A stretch of 64,000 nt of DNA from Margaritifera margaritifera. Lineage: Eukaryota; Mollusca; Bivalvia; Unionida; Margaritiferidae. The position numbers were made by a program, and so were the translations under genes. Each line of letters starts with the position of its first letter. The stretch's first letter is position 1. Location: contig JAQPZY010001675.1 in the NCBI GenBank assembly GCA_029931535.1, forward strand, positions 3,562,001 through 3,626,000. Direction: 5' to 3'. Shown here piece by piece: positions 1 through 52,738 of this stretch. The notes beneath the pieces are model-generated. The model saw only the letters and a list, made by a program, of their open reading frames with translations, was not told where the DNA came from and made no database searches.

Positions 1-1335
1 GTGTTTGTAGTTATGGTTTATGTTATTTTAATTTATAATTCACATAAAATATTTTGTGCAAAAGTTATGAATTGTATGTGTGAGCGTGTGTGTAATTTGC
101 GTGTTTATCTATTTACGTATTGAATTTATACATTTAAGAAAATATGAATGTGTAATTTTTCTAGTTACATATATGTAGTGTATGTATTTTGCAAATATGA
201 AGAAACTAATAAATAGCATTTTTTCATGTGCAATATATGCCTTGTGTTTGTAATGTTAACAACATTAAATTAAATAAATGCTATTAGCGGTACTTTTTGA
301 TTGGTTTTAATAAATTTATTATTATTTCCGTTACTCTTGGTTAAGTAGATGTTTGTCCATGTTCTTTTTTCTTATCACCAGCTTTATTATCGGATTGATT
401 ATTGTATCTAACTGATTTTGAAACGGGGAGTTTGTTATTCTATAAATTAATGTTACATGTATATGGTTCCGTCTCATAACTGAGTCTTTGATTATAAAGA
501 TTTTTAAAAAATCCCTGTCCCACTTGATATTATTAGTTGCTGAATGGATACGTATGTATGTCTCTTATAATTACAATGGGTTTATTTATGGCAATTTTCC
601 ATGTTTATTGTTATTCATATTTAAGAATTTTTTATATATATATATAATACATTTTTTATAGTTTTTTTATAATTTTAATTTTAAAAAATAGTGTTTATTT
701 GTAAAAGTGGAATTGCAAAAGGTTTGTAAAAGGATTTCTCATAGTTTTATGATGAAGGTAGGTACTAGGAATTAAAATCGTCCTCTTAGATCAACGCAAA
801 CAAGATTGGTTATCTCTTTTAGAAAAATCGTCCAAAGGACAACATTTTAAAATTTACAAAACAGGTATCTGATTGGAAGAATATTTAATTAAAAAAGTGC
901 ACTTACCTATCTTGAAATTTAAGACATCAATCTATAAATTACGTATTAAAACTGGTCGATAAAATAAAATTCCATATTGTTACGACTAGGGGTAATGTAG
1001 CAAAAGAAAGAATTACTCAAACAAGCTTTCAAGATTTACAAATAAATTTAATTTCTTGAAATATTAAATATTTCAAACAAACAAAGTGAAAGAATTAAAA
1101 TTAACTTACAGTTTAGAAATTCCTAAATAATCCTAAATTATTCTATTGTTCACTGATCCTGAAGTTATCCAAAATATTCCGAATGAAGATTATAATACAA
1201 AGGTCATAAACCAAATAAAACTATATTATAATTTAAAAAGATGATACATAATTCAGTAACAATATGAAGAAAGAAAATGTACTAAATGTCAGAATAACGT
1301 TTTGGGTGACGAATTTTCCATTACCTCGATATTTC

Positions 1336-1338
<3 letters not shown>
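1..1338. other. AT-rich intergenic DNA, no gene seen
   Basis: Strongly AT-rich sequence without a convincing coding frame, splice pattern or recognisable repeat. A short open stretch near 779-870 (+) is too short to assign. Confidence 0.6.

Positions 1339-1411
<73 letters not shown>
1339..1411. repeat. (CT)n microsatellite
   Basis: About 36 uninterrupted CT dinucleotides. A small frame across it on the - strand is an Arg-Glu repeat and not a gene. Confidence 0.98.
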
Positions 1412-1414
<3 letters not shown>

Positions 1415-1821
1415 TTTTTATTACACCATGATGGTTTCTCATATAATATGACTTAGATTGTACTTGATTTATATGATTATGTGTATGACTGAGTATGATT
1501 CTTTTTCCCAAAAAGTTTTGTTATCCTCTATTATTTTCTGTAATATATATCTTTCATTTACACAAAATGTCATCTTTTTAATCCTTAATTGGACCACTGA
1601 TTACAGACGCAATTAGTTGCATTCTCTTTAAGTTAATAGCCCGAAATAAGCGTTTGAAAAATAACGATCGCGAGTAAAAATTTGAAATACCCACAAGAAC
1701 TTGTGCCTATCTAAAACTGAGGGAAAAATAATTTCTGTATCAACTGTGATTTCTTCCCGGGAATAGTGATACTTTTGTACTTAGCTTAACTACCTTTCTT
1801 TTAAATAATTATTTAAAATAA

Positions 1822-1867
1822 GCAACACAAACACTCTTATGGTATTCAACACAAACACTCTGATGGT
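1822..1867. repeat. 24-bp unit tandem duplication
   Basis: Two near-identical adjacent copies of a unit beginning CAACACAAACACTC, with one difference (CTTATGG versus CTGATGG). It lies just upstream of the Penelope-like relic. Confidence 0.75.
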
Positions 1868-1929
1868 ATTGAAACTTGTAAATACTACATAAATAAAAAC
1901 GGAAGTACACGTAGACTATCCAGAGACAA

Positions 1930-2955
1930 CATATGCGATTTAATGAACTTGTGCTTAAAAATATATATTTTTTCTTCAATTTGATGATACAAACTATAAT
2001 CAAAGGGTAAGTACAGCAATGGGTCGTCCTATGGTTCCTTCTTATGTATCGCTACTCATGGGAAAATTGGGAAAATGACCTCTTGAATAAATGCCTTTTG
2101 AAACCAGATGTGTGGCTTAGATTCCTATATGGCATTTTTATTATCTGGAGTCATTCATTAGAAGACCTCTACAATTTCAAAGACTATTTTAAAAAATTTC
2201 CCCGTACAATTAGATTTACATTCAATGTGTCAAAAAATAAGTATAATTTTTGGACGAACTTATAGCTAAAAAGGAATGTAGTAATATAACTATTACGGTA
2301 CATGTTAAAAACACAAATGTTAATCAATATGTTGAATATTCTTCGTGTCATCCAAAATCATGTAAAAGACGGAATGCCGTACAGTCAAGCGAAACGATCT
2401 GAAAGAATTATTTTCGATGATAATGTCTTTAGAAATTCTTTGACAAATTTACATCAACATTTTTGGAACAAAAATTATCAAACTGATAGTATTGATACGG
2501 CTTTCGGAAATGTATCTTCCCTTACACAGCTCGATTCACTGAAATGTAAAATTAGGGACAAAGATGACAATATCATTCCTTTCGTTATTGAGTATAATCT
2601 AAATTTACCTAATATAGTTAAGATTATCAGCAAATGTTTTGATCTTTTTCAGTTATCTTGTAATGTAAGTGTTAAATCACTTCACAAAAGTAGGTCTACA
2701 CTTGCTTATAAAAGAATGAAGAATCTCAAAGATTTCCTTGTTAGTTCTGAATTAATAAAGAAACCATTTATGAATGTCATCAACTAAAAGACGCAGATGT
2801 TCGCACTGTTCTCTCATTAATGCAAATACTTAATTCAGTAGCAGTAATACCAAATAGATTTTTAAGAAGCATTATGATACTAACTGTGCGACATTGAATC
2901 ATTGAATTTGATTTATTTAATAACTTGTAAAAAGTGTGGCATACAATATGTTGGA
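1930..2955 (+). pseudogene. Penelope-like retroelement relic (RT + GIY-YIG)
   Basis: Remnant of a Penelope-like element (PLE), which copies itself with a reverse transcriptase fused to a GIY-YIG endonuclease. Seen in three frames: the RT palm block with TAMGRPMVPSY (from about 2014), the block LLNKCLLKPDVWLRF (about 2084-2130), then from 2302 the RT thumb/linker region with GMPYSQAKRSERI and, near its end, RMKNLKDFLV. At 2905-2955 another frame gives IYLITCKKCGIQYVG, the start of the GIY-YIG domain. The RT catalytic box, normally RFIDDIF in PLEs, reads RFLYGIF, so the two metal-binding aspartates are lost. There are frameshifts near 2075 and 2290 and stops before the endonuclease, which is cut off where a SINE tail begins near 2956. 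Family assignment comes from recognition of conserved PLE blocks, without a database search. Confidence 0.82.
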
Positions 2956-3023
2956 CTGGCCGCCATGTATAGCCTATCATGTGCTGAAAAATGGCGTTAG
3001 ACCGATAACAACCAGCCATAACA
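2956..3023 (+). mobile_element. tRNA-derived SINE family 1, 3' fragment (copy A)
   Basis: Carries only the family's 3' end: a GCCGCCATGTATAGCCTATC-like block, then GTGCTGAAAAATGGCGTT and an A/C-rich tail. The same block ends the other copies in this window. It abuts the truncated GIY-YIG remnant. Confidence 0.75.
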
Positions 3024-3035
3024 ATTCTTTATAAC

Positions 3036-3911
<876 letters not shown>

Positions 3912-4124
3912 CTGGTTGTGTGGGGCTTAACGCCATGTTTCAGCACGTTATAGACAGCCAGCATATTTGGTTGAGGAAGACCCAGGGAAGAACCACCGAC
4001 CCACAGGAAGCTACTGGCAAGCTTTCTCACACACTCACGTTGGATGAGCCGAGACTCGAACCCAGAAGTGAGAAGTGAGTGATCTGTAAAGGCGAGCGCC
4101 TTAGACCACTCAGCCACCCCGGTG
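3912..4124 (-). mobile_element. tRNA-derived SINE family 1 (copy B)
   Basis: Read on the - strand it begins CACCGGGGTGGCTGAGTGG (pol III A-box-like), followed by TCTAAGGCGCTCGCC and a B box GGGTTCGAGTCTC, then a body ending in GTTAAGCCCCACA. The tRNA-like head has the Leu/Ser-type GTGGTCTAAGGCGC word. The chance frame running through it is not a gene. Confidence 0.88.
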
Positions 4125-5597
4125 TCATCTTGGAGATGGGACCAAGAGTATAACATCTATCTAGTCTAATATATATACCCTACGACCTTTTTTTCTCTAT
4201 CTCATTCGATTGGAAAGGCTTTCTCTCGAACAACAGAGCAAAGAAGGCTATTCGGACATAATAGTACACCATTGTCTTTAGCACACAGACACGAGACATA
4301 CACCCTGAGCCTCTCTTTCAATCAGCCAGATAATACGATAACCTGTGTTACCTTTGATTATTGGCGGCTGTGAAACTCGTCTATTACAATTATTTCAACC
4401 CTTAAGTTTTATAATTAACATAAAATGTATACGAAAAAGAAAAACAAGTTTCATAACTTTAAATGGCAACCTTCTATGTTTTCTTTTTACATCTCGTATA
4501 TATAAACCAACTAGTTGCTAAGACCTATTCACATTTTGTGGTATTAACAAGTTGTTCACTTTACTTCTTTTTGCACAGTTTGCTGCAGTATTGAGAAGAA
4601 AGTCTCACAAATGTAGGACAATGGACTGAAATAGCTGCCGTCTCTAATTATTGTTATCTCAGATCAAATGATAGTGTTTGGCATAATATAACTTCGACTA
4701 GGTGATGGTTTCTGTATGTCTTGTCGGACAAAAGTCTTTTTCTAATTATAAGTTTATGTCTAACACACGTGCACGTGTGCGTCTCTGTATCACGCCCAAT
4801 AAACGATATTGAGGTAATTGCACATACATGTTCATTAGATTATGTTGCGCTATTCAAAATTTTAACGCGACTATTGCGAAAGAGCGCAGCTTAAAATACC
4901 AAAGTAAGTACACAATAAACTTTAATCAAATTAGAAACAGGTGTAATGACAAAACATAGAACAGTAAATCCTAAAACTTCTGAAAGTAAATTTGGCTGTA
5001 CCTTCTAGAATATAAATTGTAGGCAATACCATGTCCAACATTCCTGTTGCTCTAAATTACTTTTGTTCTAAAGCCTAGATGAATTCACCAAATGTTAAGT
5101 TCCATTAGTATGAATAATGTGTGTAATTTAAATAGGATGTATGTGAACGGGTGCCTGGTTGGAAACATAGTTTGGTGATATTTATATGTTTGGGTATGAA
5201 TGATCATCAACAGTCAATGAAAAAAGATACGGGTTGTTTGGTTAAATGGCCTTGATTAAAGATATAAAATCTACATTATGTGCGAGTTTTGACAAAGAAC
5301 CAACTGCAAAGATAATAAAGATGGAATTATTAAAGTGATTGACATATCGAGGGCGTTAGTTTAAGTATTGACAGCTAGATTGAAGTAATGCGTGTGTTGA
5401 AGAAGAAACAATAATTTGGTTTAGAAAATTGAAAGAAAGAACAGGTTTTGATGAGGTAAAAAAGAAAAGAAAGAAAAAAAACACAATATGTTATCTTTCT
5501 GTCGTCAGTGGTATCCAGGTCTTCTGTTGCGATCAAACAGTCATAGATAATACGCTTTCAAACATCGACCAGTTGTGCAGAATCAACGGAGATCAGC

Positions 5598-5599
<2 letters not shown>
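4125..5599. other. Intergenic DNA, nothing recognised
   Basis: No credible coding frame or repeat family identified. Confidence 0.5.

Positions 5600-5672
<73 letters not shown>
5600..5672. repeat. (TA)n microsatellite
   Basis: Long, nearly pure TA tract of more than 30 units. Confidence 0.98.
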
Positions 5673-6259
5673 GTTATGCATGTTTAATCTATAATGTGTG
5701 TTTGTCCATGGAGGTAAGTAGTACTTTAGATTCTGGTCACTAGTAAACAGAATGCTGACAAGTATTTGAGTTCAAGGTCATTCTTATTTACTGTTAGACT
5801 GTTTTTTTCCTACTTTATTGCTTCACATCTTGTTGATATAGGTCAGGAGAAAATGAGTATAAATAGGGTAAACAAATAATTCATACAGTTTGTGTCATTG
5901 AAATCAGATACAATTCGAGAGGAATTGTTTATTTAAGATACTCATTGGAATTACTAAAGTGCTCATTGAGTTTTGAATTAATGCATTACTTTCGGTTTTT
6001 GTGAACTCATTCAAAGACATTCTGGATTGTATCATTGTGGTATATCAGGACATTCAAGCCTATTGGAATTCATTCGGAACATTCTATATTTTTGGACTTG
6101 CGATTAGGACATTTAGGATTATTTTGAATTTGATTCACAATATTGTAAGTATCTTTTGAATTTTACTTTGTATTATAGGGAAATAAATTGTCTGTTGATA
6201 TTATTTACATTGTTGGTTTCACTTTCTTTCTGTTACATATTTTTAAGACCTAGAGTCGT

Positions 6260-6263
<4 letters not shown>

Positions 6264-6346
<83 letters not shown>
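6264..6346. repeat. (TA)n microsatellite upstream of AHCY
   Basis: About 41 pure TA units ending roughly 340 bp before the AHCY start codon, so it probably lies in or near the promoter region. Confidence 0.98.
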
Positions 6347-6351
<5 letters not shown>

Positions 6352-6683
6352 AGGACATACAGCCTCACTGAAACATACACAATTAAAAGTTTGTTCAATT
6401 TTCATTTGAAACTTTGTTCACCGCTGCTAATCTTCTCATTTCTTTCGTTCTGACCGAGAAGGTTTCATTGATTCTATGATTCTTTTTTAAAACAGTTTCT
6501 CTACAGTACTCGCGAAACAGTGATTAGGCGATGGATCTATTAATAGCTTGTTCACGTGACTATATGTAAATGAGTTTCAGCTATATCAAGCACGAGGAAC
6601 AGTCAATCTGTCTCTCTTAGCTCTTTTCTCCGGTGTGTGGACCTGTGGACTGAACACTTTACGTAGAAGAACATCTGATAAGA
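6347..6683 (+). promoter_or_regulatory. AHCY: Presumed AHCY promoter and 5' UTR
   Basis: Inferred only from position directly before the start codon. I see no clear TATA box at a convincing distance. The transcript start cannot be placed from sequence alone. Confidence 0.35.
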
Positions 6684-45768
<39,085 letters not shown>

Positions 45769-46460
45769 TCCACAAACAAACAAAAAACCACACACACAAA
45801 AACTGGCTTCTATCTTCATTGCCCATTACCACAAGCATGTGCTATGTATTTGATGGAGCAGTAGCATCACACCTTGTGTACCGGATGTTTTCACTATGAT
45901 GTTATTGAGCAATTGCTCATGACAGAAATCCAGATTGCACTGTTTTAAAGTGCAGCAGCATTTTTTTCTGCTGAATATATCAAGAACAAGTAAAATTTAA
46001 AAATGACTTAAGGTGGCTTCAGTAAAAGATACATGCTATTTCTTGTTGTTGGGAGTGATATCTGTCAAAATAATTAATAAGATAAGGTTTGAATGATAAA
46101 AATAGCACTTCACAAAACCATATAGTAATCTTCAGAGTGAGTCCACCATCTCGTAATTATTTTTGGTTTTACGTGCATACCCAGTTAGTTTGTGTTTATG
46201 TCACAATTTTCATTTTTTTAGCTATATCCTAGAGATACTACTCCAAGCTTTATGCATCTGTTAAAATTCATGAGCCAAAATGATAATAAATTTTCAGCCT
46301 ACAATTTTATTAAATCCATTTATTTTTGTTGACGAGTAATAAATTTACTCACAGCTATTACATGTAGATGATTTAGGTATATGCATATCCAGAATTTAAA
46401 ATAAATGTTAACGAGCAGTCTTGACCTGGAATAAAATATTGTTCTCAATGAACAGAAAAT
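45769..46460 (+). other. AHCY: AHCY 3' UTR (extent inferred)
   Basis: Follows the stop codon. AATAAA signals lie at 46285, 46338, 46400 and 46430. Which is used cannot be decided from the sequence; the tandem array that starts soon after gives an outer limit. Confidence 0.5.
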
Positions 46461-46479
46461 GAGGGCATTATTGAGTTAC

Positions 46480-48170
46480 TTGTTTTGTTGTTTTAGTTCA
46501 CCAGGCTGTAAGGCCAAGTCAGCTTACGGTATGGACCTGCATCCGTTGTGCATCATTAATTAACAATTGTTATCTCTCTGTAGGCCTTATAATGAGCAAA
46601 ATCCATGCATATGAATGAGATGATCTTGCATTTGTTTGGATGAACTTTTTTACCACTCTTGAGGACATATTTCTAATCAGATTTTGATCAAACTTGGAAA
46701 ATAAGCTTAATATCACAAAGAGTTTGGAGGAGTTTGATAATGACTGAAATCCACTAATATTAATAACCTGATTTTGCATGTGATTATGCTTGTTACCACT
46801 CTTGAGGCCATATTTTTTATCCGATTTTTATCAAACTAAATTCTTGTCGGATTTTGATAAAACTTGGAATATAGACTTGTATTGTCGAGATCTCAAAGTT
46901 TGATAATGAGCAAGATCCATGCCTACTAATAAGGTGATTTTTAATCTGATTGGCTGAGCTTGTTACCACTCTGGCGGTCTCATATTTCTTTCTTGTTTTG
47001 ATTAAACTTGGATTATAAGCTTATATCAGGATCTTGGACAAGTTTGATAATAAGTGACAACCACACATTAATGAGGTGATCTTGCACATGATTGGCTGAT
47101 CTTGTTAACACTCAGGAATCCATATTTCTAATTCAGTTTTGATCAGGCTTGGAATATAGACTTATGTCATCAAGATCTCGAACGAATTCAATAATGAGCA
47201 AGATCAGTGCATATTAATGAGGTGATCTTGGATCTGATTGGCTGAGCTTGTTTCCACTCTGAAGGTCATATTTGTGGTCCAATTATGATTAAATTTGGAA
47301 TATAATATTATCTCGTCAAGATCTCAGACGACTTTTGATAATTATCAATATCCATGCCTGTTAACGAGATGATTTTTGATCAGATTGGCTCAGATTTTCA
47401 CCGCTCAAGAGACTATTTCTGATTATATTTTGGAATGTTGGCTTGTCTTATTTAGAATAATGAATGACATCCACACACATTTAAAGTGATCTTGCATCTG
47501 ATGGGTTGAATATAAGTTTATATTGGCAAGATCTGGGAAATTTTTTATAATGAGTGAGATCCACTAGTACAAATGAGGCAATCGTGTACCAGATTTGCTT
47601 AGCTTTATACCACTCTACATATTAATTAGGTGATCTTGTATCTGATTGGATGAGCTTGTCATGATCTAGGGATTTGATTTCTAATCAGATTTTTATCAAA
47701 CTTCTTTAATGGTCTTGTATCATCGAGGCAATGGTTGAGTTTGATTATGAGCAAGAGTTAAGCTCATTTTTGAGTAAATCTTTTATCCAATTTGCTGAGC
47801 TTGAGACCAAATTTTTATTGGATTTTGGTCAAACCAGGTAAAGCTTGCATCATCATGATCATAGTTTTTGTAATAAATGATGTATGTGCATTTGATTGGC
47901 TGAGATTTTTACCACTTGATAGACTTTATTTCTCATTTGATTTTGCTAGAACGTATTAAAAAGGTTTATATCCTCAAATTCTTGGACGAGTTGGATTATG
48001 AACAAGATCTATACATGTTAATTATTTGCTTTATCTTTTAGATAGGATTTTTATCTGACTTTTGTAAAGTAAGCAAAATTGACATGATATAAACAGTTGG
48101 GAGATAACATGGAGTTGAGTTCATAAGCCTGCTTAGCAAAATGGTCAACTGACTTATATTTAAACAATAT
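46480..48170. repeat. Tandem-core element family 3 (copy 2)
   Basis: About ten diverged units of the same type as 43200-44510, with the shared right block AAAATTGACATGATATAAAC and CATAAGCCTGCTTAGC near 48075-48145. Located downstream of AHCY. Confidence 0.8.
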
Positions 48171-48189
48171 TTGGCCAACATTTGCCTCT

Positions 48190-49500
48190 TGTCGGCTAGA
48201 CTGTTTGAAGACCATAAGAGCTTGTGTGAAGGCCTAGACATCATTGTCTATCCAGCTGCCATTGGCAATTGCTTGTGTTATTGCTACATAGAGGAAAGTA
48301 ATGAAACTTTGCAGACCATTTTCATCTCGAAGTTTAGTTGGTCCTGAATGAAAATGGTGCCCACCCCCCATGGCCGGACATTCGTTGTGACCACCAGGTT
48401 GGCTATCTTTAAAAAAAAAATTAATTTTTAAATGTATGTGTACTCCTTGTGCAAAGATGTTTGCATTAACATGGGGTTTTCACTTGCTCACCTCAATGAA
48501 AATCGTTTAAATCTGACCAAGTCACAGTGACCATCTTAAAAGTCTTATTATCACTACACTTCTACAAAGGATGGTTGCATTAACAAGGGGTTTTCACTAA
48601 AACACTTCTTTTGACATGTACTTGGTCCAGAATTAAAAATGTGTCGAGTTCCCCTCCAACATGGCCGCCATGGTGACCATCTTGAAAATCTTTTGATCGC
48701 CTCTGTTTCTGAATGAATGCTCATATCAACATGGAGTCTGCACTAAAGCACTTATTACAATACATTGTTGGCCCTAAATAAAAATGGTGACGATCTGACC
48801 CCCCAATATGGCCACTACTGCAGCCATCTTGTTAGTGCTTCTTCTGAACTGATGGACATGGGGGTTTTTCAGCAAAACACTTCATACAGCAATTTATTGT
48901 TGGTCAGCTGTAAAAATGGTACTGATCTGATGTCCAACAAGGTCTGGCAGCCATATTGAAAACCATATTATATTGACTCTTTCTGAACAGATTGTCATAT
49001 GGCCAAAGAGTTTTCATAGGATGACTTCTTACAAAATGAAACTGGTCAGATTTAAATATGGAGACCGGACCTCAAACATGACCACCACAATGTCTGTCTT
49101 GAACAGGGTCTATTCTAGGACTTGAGATTGCGGGAATAATGCTAATTTCTCAAAATTCACACAGAAAAATCAACAAATGCATGACAATTGTACATTATTT
49201 TCTTAAGCACTACATTTATTTCTTCCTTAAATCCCTTCTATGTTCTGAAAATACCCCCCTTTTTTCAAATGGGGAGAATCACACCCCCCCCCCCCCCAAG
49301 TTTTCAGTTCTAGAATAGACTCTGTATTTAAACTCTTTTTTTTCTGTAATTTTCTGTAAGGAATGGTCATATTGATACAAGATTTCAGTGAAACGCTACT
49401 TACAAAATGTAGTTGATTCTGACTGAAAAAGGTGCAGATCTTGACAGAAAACCTTTAAGGGCTCTGCTGATATTTTGGCATCCACTATTTCTAGGTGAAT
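48190..49500. repeat. Tandem-core element family 1 (copy 5)
   Basis: Left block with GACCATAAGAGCTTGTGTGA near 48212, then diverged family 1 units (TAGTTGGTCCTGAATGAAAA, ATGGCCGCCATGGTGACC). The unique right block with hairpin is not recognisable here. A C-run at 49276-49288 lies in it. Confidence 0.7.
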
Positions 49501-51530
49501 TGTACTAACGATCAAGAGAGCTTATCAGTCCCTTACTAAGAGTGACCTTTTATTCATGAAGATTAAAGCCCATGAGATTTGAGTCATTACCTCGTGGGCC
49601 TATCATTCATGATTGGAGGATTTTATGAAGGCTGCATTTTGGCAGTCACACACCACCTTCTACCATCGATCTTTCGTGCTCCAGAGCGAAGGCATATTTT
49701 CTCTAGGAGCCATAGTCGCAGCACAAAAAGTGACCCAAGCCGATACCAACTTGCAGTAGTGGACATTCCTTCCCAACAGTGCATATTCCTTGTTGTACCA
49801 GTTTTTTAAGCTATCAGCCTTCCTCCGAACTGGCAAATTAAGCTATGCAGTAGCGACATGTAACATATTGATGATATTAAAATGCTGCTTAAAAAGTATT
49901 TTTGTTGTTTTTGGGGATTTTTTTGTTTTGGGGGGAGTAAACTAATTTTAATGACATAATACTTGTCGCTATTGCCAGATTCCTCCCTCCCACCCACTTT
50001 GATGGCCTGCAAGTAGACTGTGTCCTCAAAAAATAAACTGTTGATTACTGCTATGTGTCGTTGAGAACAGACTGGGTATGTGTTGTCCTAGTCTAGAACT
50101 GTCCAAAATATTCTGGAATGTTCATCTAGAGGAGGATGAATTTTTATCCGGACAAAGATAATTCTGTCCTGGAAAAGGTAAGCTACTCGATAGAGACAGG
50201 TATTACATCATTGAAACAAGTACATGTTCTGCACAAAACCATTGTAGAGAAAAGATCACAAAAAAATGCGATAAAAAATGAGTGTGATGCAGTTATCAAA
50301 GTGTGCGGTTTTCTCCAGGTGGTATTTAACACCAAATTTACATTATTGTGGCAGTTCATACCCCTCAGTAGGTTACCTCCCTTTGGAATGGTTCAGATTA
50401 TGCTGTGGAAACTAAGGTCAAGAGGTCGAGGAACAACTTCAATAATGTCGCAAAATAAGCACATCATCTGGACCACCTTATATAGTCTGGTTGTTTATAC
50501 CTTCTTTTTTGATTGGATTTAAATTTGTGATCATAGATGTTAGGTAGGATGTGGTCAACATGCTCCTGTATTGATGCACAAAGATGATGTACTGGTTTAG
50601 ATGACACTAGGGTCAAAACAGCCTTCTGGCAGCAATATATTCAGAAAGAGTACACGATGTCAGAAGCCACTCGGAACATATTTGGCCTTTTCCGTCAAAT
50701 AGAGAACGATGCATAGATTGTAAATTCGTCGCCATTGAGAAATATATTCAGAACTACTTTTGTTTGCATGGCACAATGTGGCAGCGGATGTAGACGAAGT
50801 CATAATCATAAAATTGTCAGCCGTTTCTGTGGCAACATGTGGTGCACACCACCAGAGGCAGATCACCAAACTCCTCAAATTTATGTCTATTCCTACAACT
50901 ACATCTGAGGTTATTCCTCGACTTGACTGAAATTGCAGAGCGATGTTCTGTTGGTGAGAGGTAAATGGAATAGGATCTAGCCACCACAATTAAAACATGA
51001 AGGGCTCTACTAAAGTGTCAACGTGGTCATGTAGGCGCAGTTACTCAAATTAAATTAAATATTGTCGTTTTAAAATTTAATACTAATATAGTTGAACCAA
51101 AGTCTATTCAATCCTGATTGTTGAATGCTTTGCACCTTAAATGTCATCTAAAAACTTCCAGACAAAAAATGTTGATCGCCAAGGACTTTTACAATGGTGT
51201 CTAGGTACTAAACTGAGTAAAGAAAAAAGGATGTCGGGTCTATCATAAAAAATAACAGGGTAGTACAAATTTTTTTCAACACGTGCTTCTTTATTGTGAC
51301 ATTACAGTGCATTCAGTCCAGTTTGCACTGAATCACACCTTTAGGTTGACCTCGTCCAAAAATGCCCACGTACTTTGACATTGATTTTAGCCGTATGTAT
51401 TTCTCGGGGCATGTAAATAATGGCCTTCCAAAGGAATTTGTATGTATGATGATCCAAATCAAGTGAATAATCGCCATTTGAAGGTATGTGTAATACAATT
51501 CTAAAAAATTACACCCGTTACTGAAATAGT
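49501..51530. other. Intergenic DNA, not recognised
   Basis: Open stretches at 49579-49809 (+) and 50136-50522 (+), and a - strand stretch at 50660-50989, show no family I recognise. They could be old transposon coding sequence, because composition is slightly richer in GC than nearby DNA. Confidence 0.4.
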
Positions 51531-51548
51531 CTGTACTGAATGCATATA

Positions 51549-51921
51549 GGATTAGTCCGATAAACCAGTCCTCCAAATCTGTGTTGATACTGATGGACAA
51601 TTTGTGGGTCTGAATTCAACGGTCCTTTTGGCGATATGTCCAGATGAAATCCTATGTTTGCTGACTTGTAAAATCACGTGGAATAACACAACTCAATGTC
51701 CTGTGGCCATTTTGAATTTCTTGGCTACATACGTCTGTTACCAAAAACCGGTAAGTGTCTAAACTCTACGCTGGTGTGTTCTGGACAGATTTGTATGCAG
51801 CAAAATTTTTCAGGTGTGTTCCGGACAGATTTGTATGCAGCAAAATTACACATTTTAATGAACATGTGACATCGTCCATCAGTATCAATACAGATTTGGG
51901 GGGCTGATTTATCGAACTAAT
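51549..51921. repeat. Inverted repeat pair, about 48 bp arms
   Basis: Left arm 51549-51600 (ATTAGTCCGATAAACCAG, TGTTGATACTGATGGAC) is the reverse complement, with about seven differences, of 51874-51921. Between them a 36-bp direct duplication containing GGACAGATTTGTATGCAGCA occurs at about 51773 and 51812. Could be a small foldback element. Confidence 0.7.
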
Positions 51922-52663
51922 ACATGACTTGTACTATAAAGACACACAAAGACGTTATAGGATAGTATTTTTTTAATTTTCTTTAGTGTAGTTTTTCAAG
52001 TTTTTGCAACACATTTTTCGACTAGTGACGATATACTTTTCATTTCCAAATACATTTTATGTAAAGATTAATAAAGATTTCGATAATTTATTTTATTTGC
52101 ATAATCGGTTCCTTTTAGGGGTCGCACTTAATGCTGAATAACTTGAAAGATAATACAAAAACAAAATTTAGCTTTTCTTGAGCTTTGATGATCATGAAGA
52201 ATTATTCAGAATAAATATGACTTTGCCCTGTCTTTGTGTGTTTATACGCGTCTTTGTGTCTCTGCGTGCCTTTGCGGTGTTTAGTAGGATTGAGGATGAA
52301 TTATTTTTCGTAACTTCTCGGTAAGAACACAGTTCGCTTGTATTACTACAAAGTAGATTGAGTAGAATAGGATCTATCCTACACCAAACAAGACTAGTCC
52401 CAAACAGACTGTGTCGGCTGTCATTGAGTATTGCTTTGCAAGACACTCAGTGCCATTGCCTTGTCATTAATCATTCATACCAGTCTGTGTATTGAGGCTA
52501 CTGCAAATGGGCTTGTATTGGTGAAGGGATTCATGTTTACGAATTCACAATTTTCTTAAACGTAGTAATCACCTTACCTAAAAAAGAACCTTCCAGCAGT
52601 GCTGAAACGCATTTCTGCAAAATGTGAAATTAGTATTTATTAATTTGTGGACTACTTAGTTGA

Positions 52664-52738
<75 letters not shown>

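Noticed and set aside
49579..50989. Possible gene downstream of AHCY
   Set aside because: Three open stretches of 76-128 codons on different strands and frames, none of a family I know; no coherent exon model could be built.
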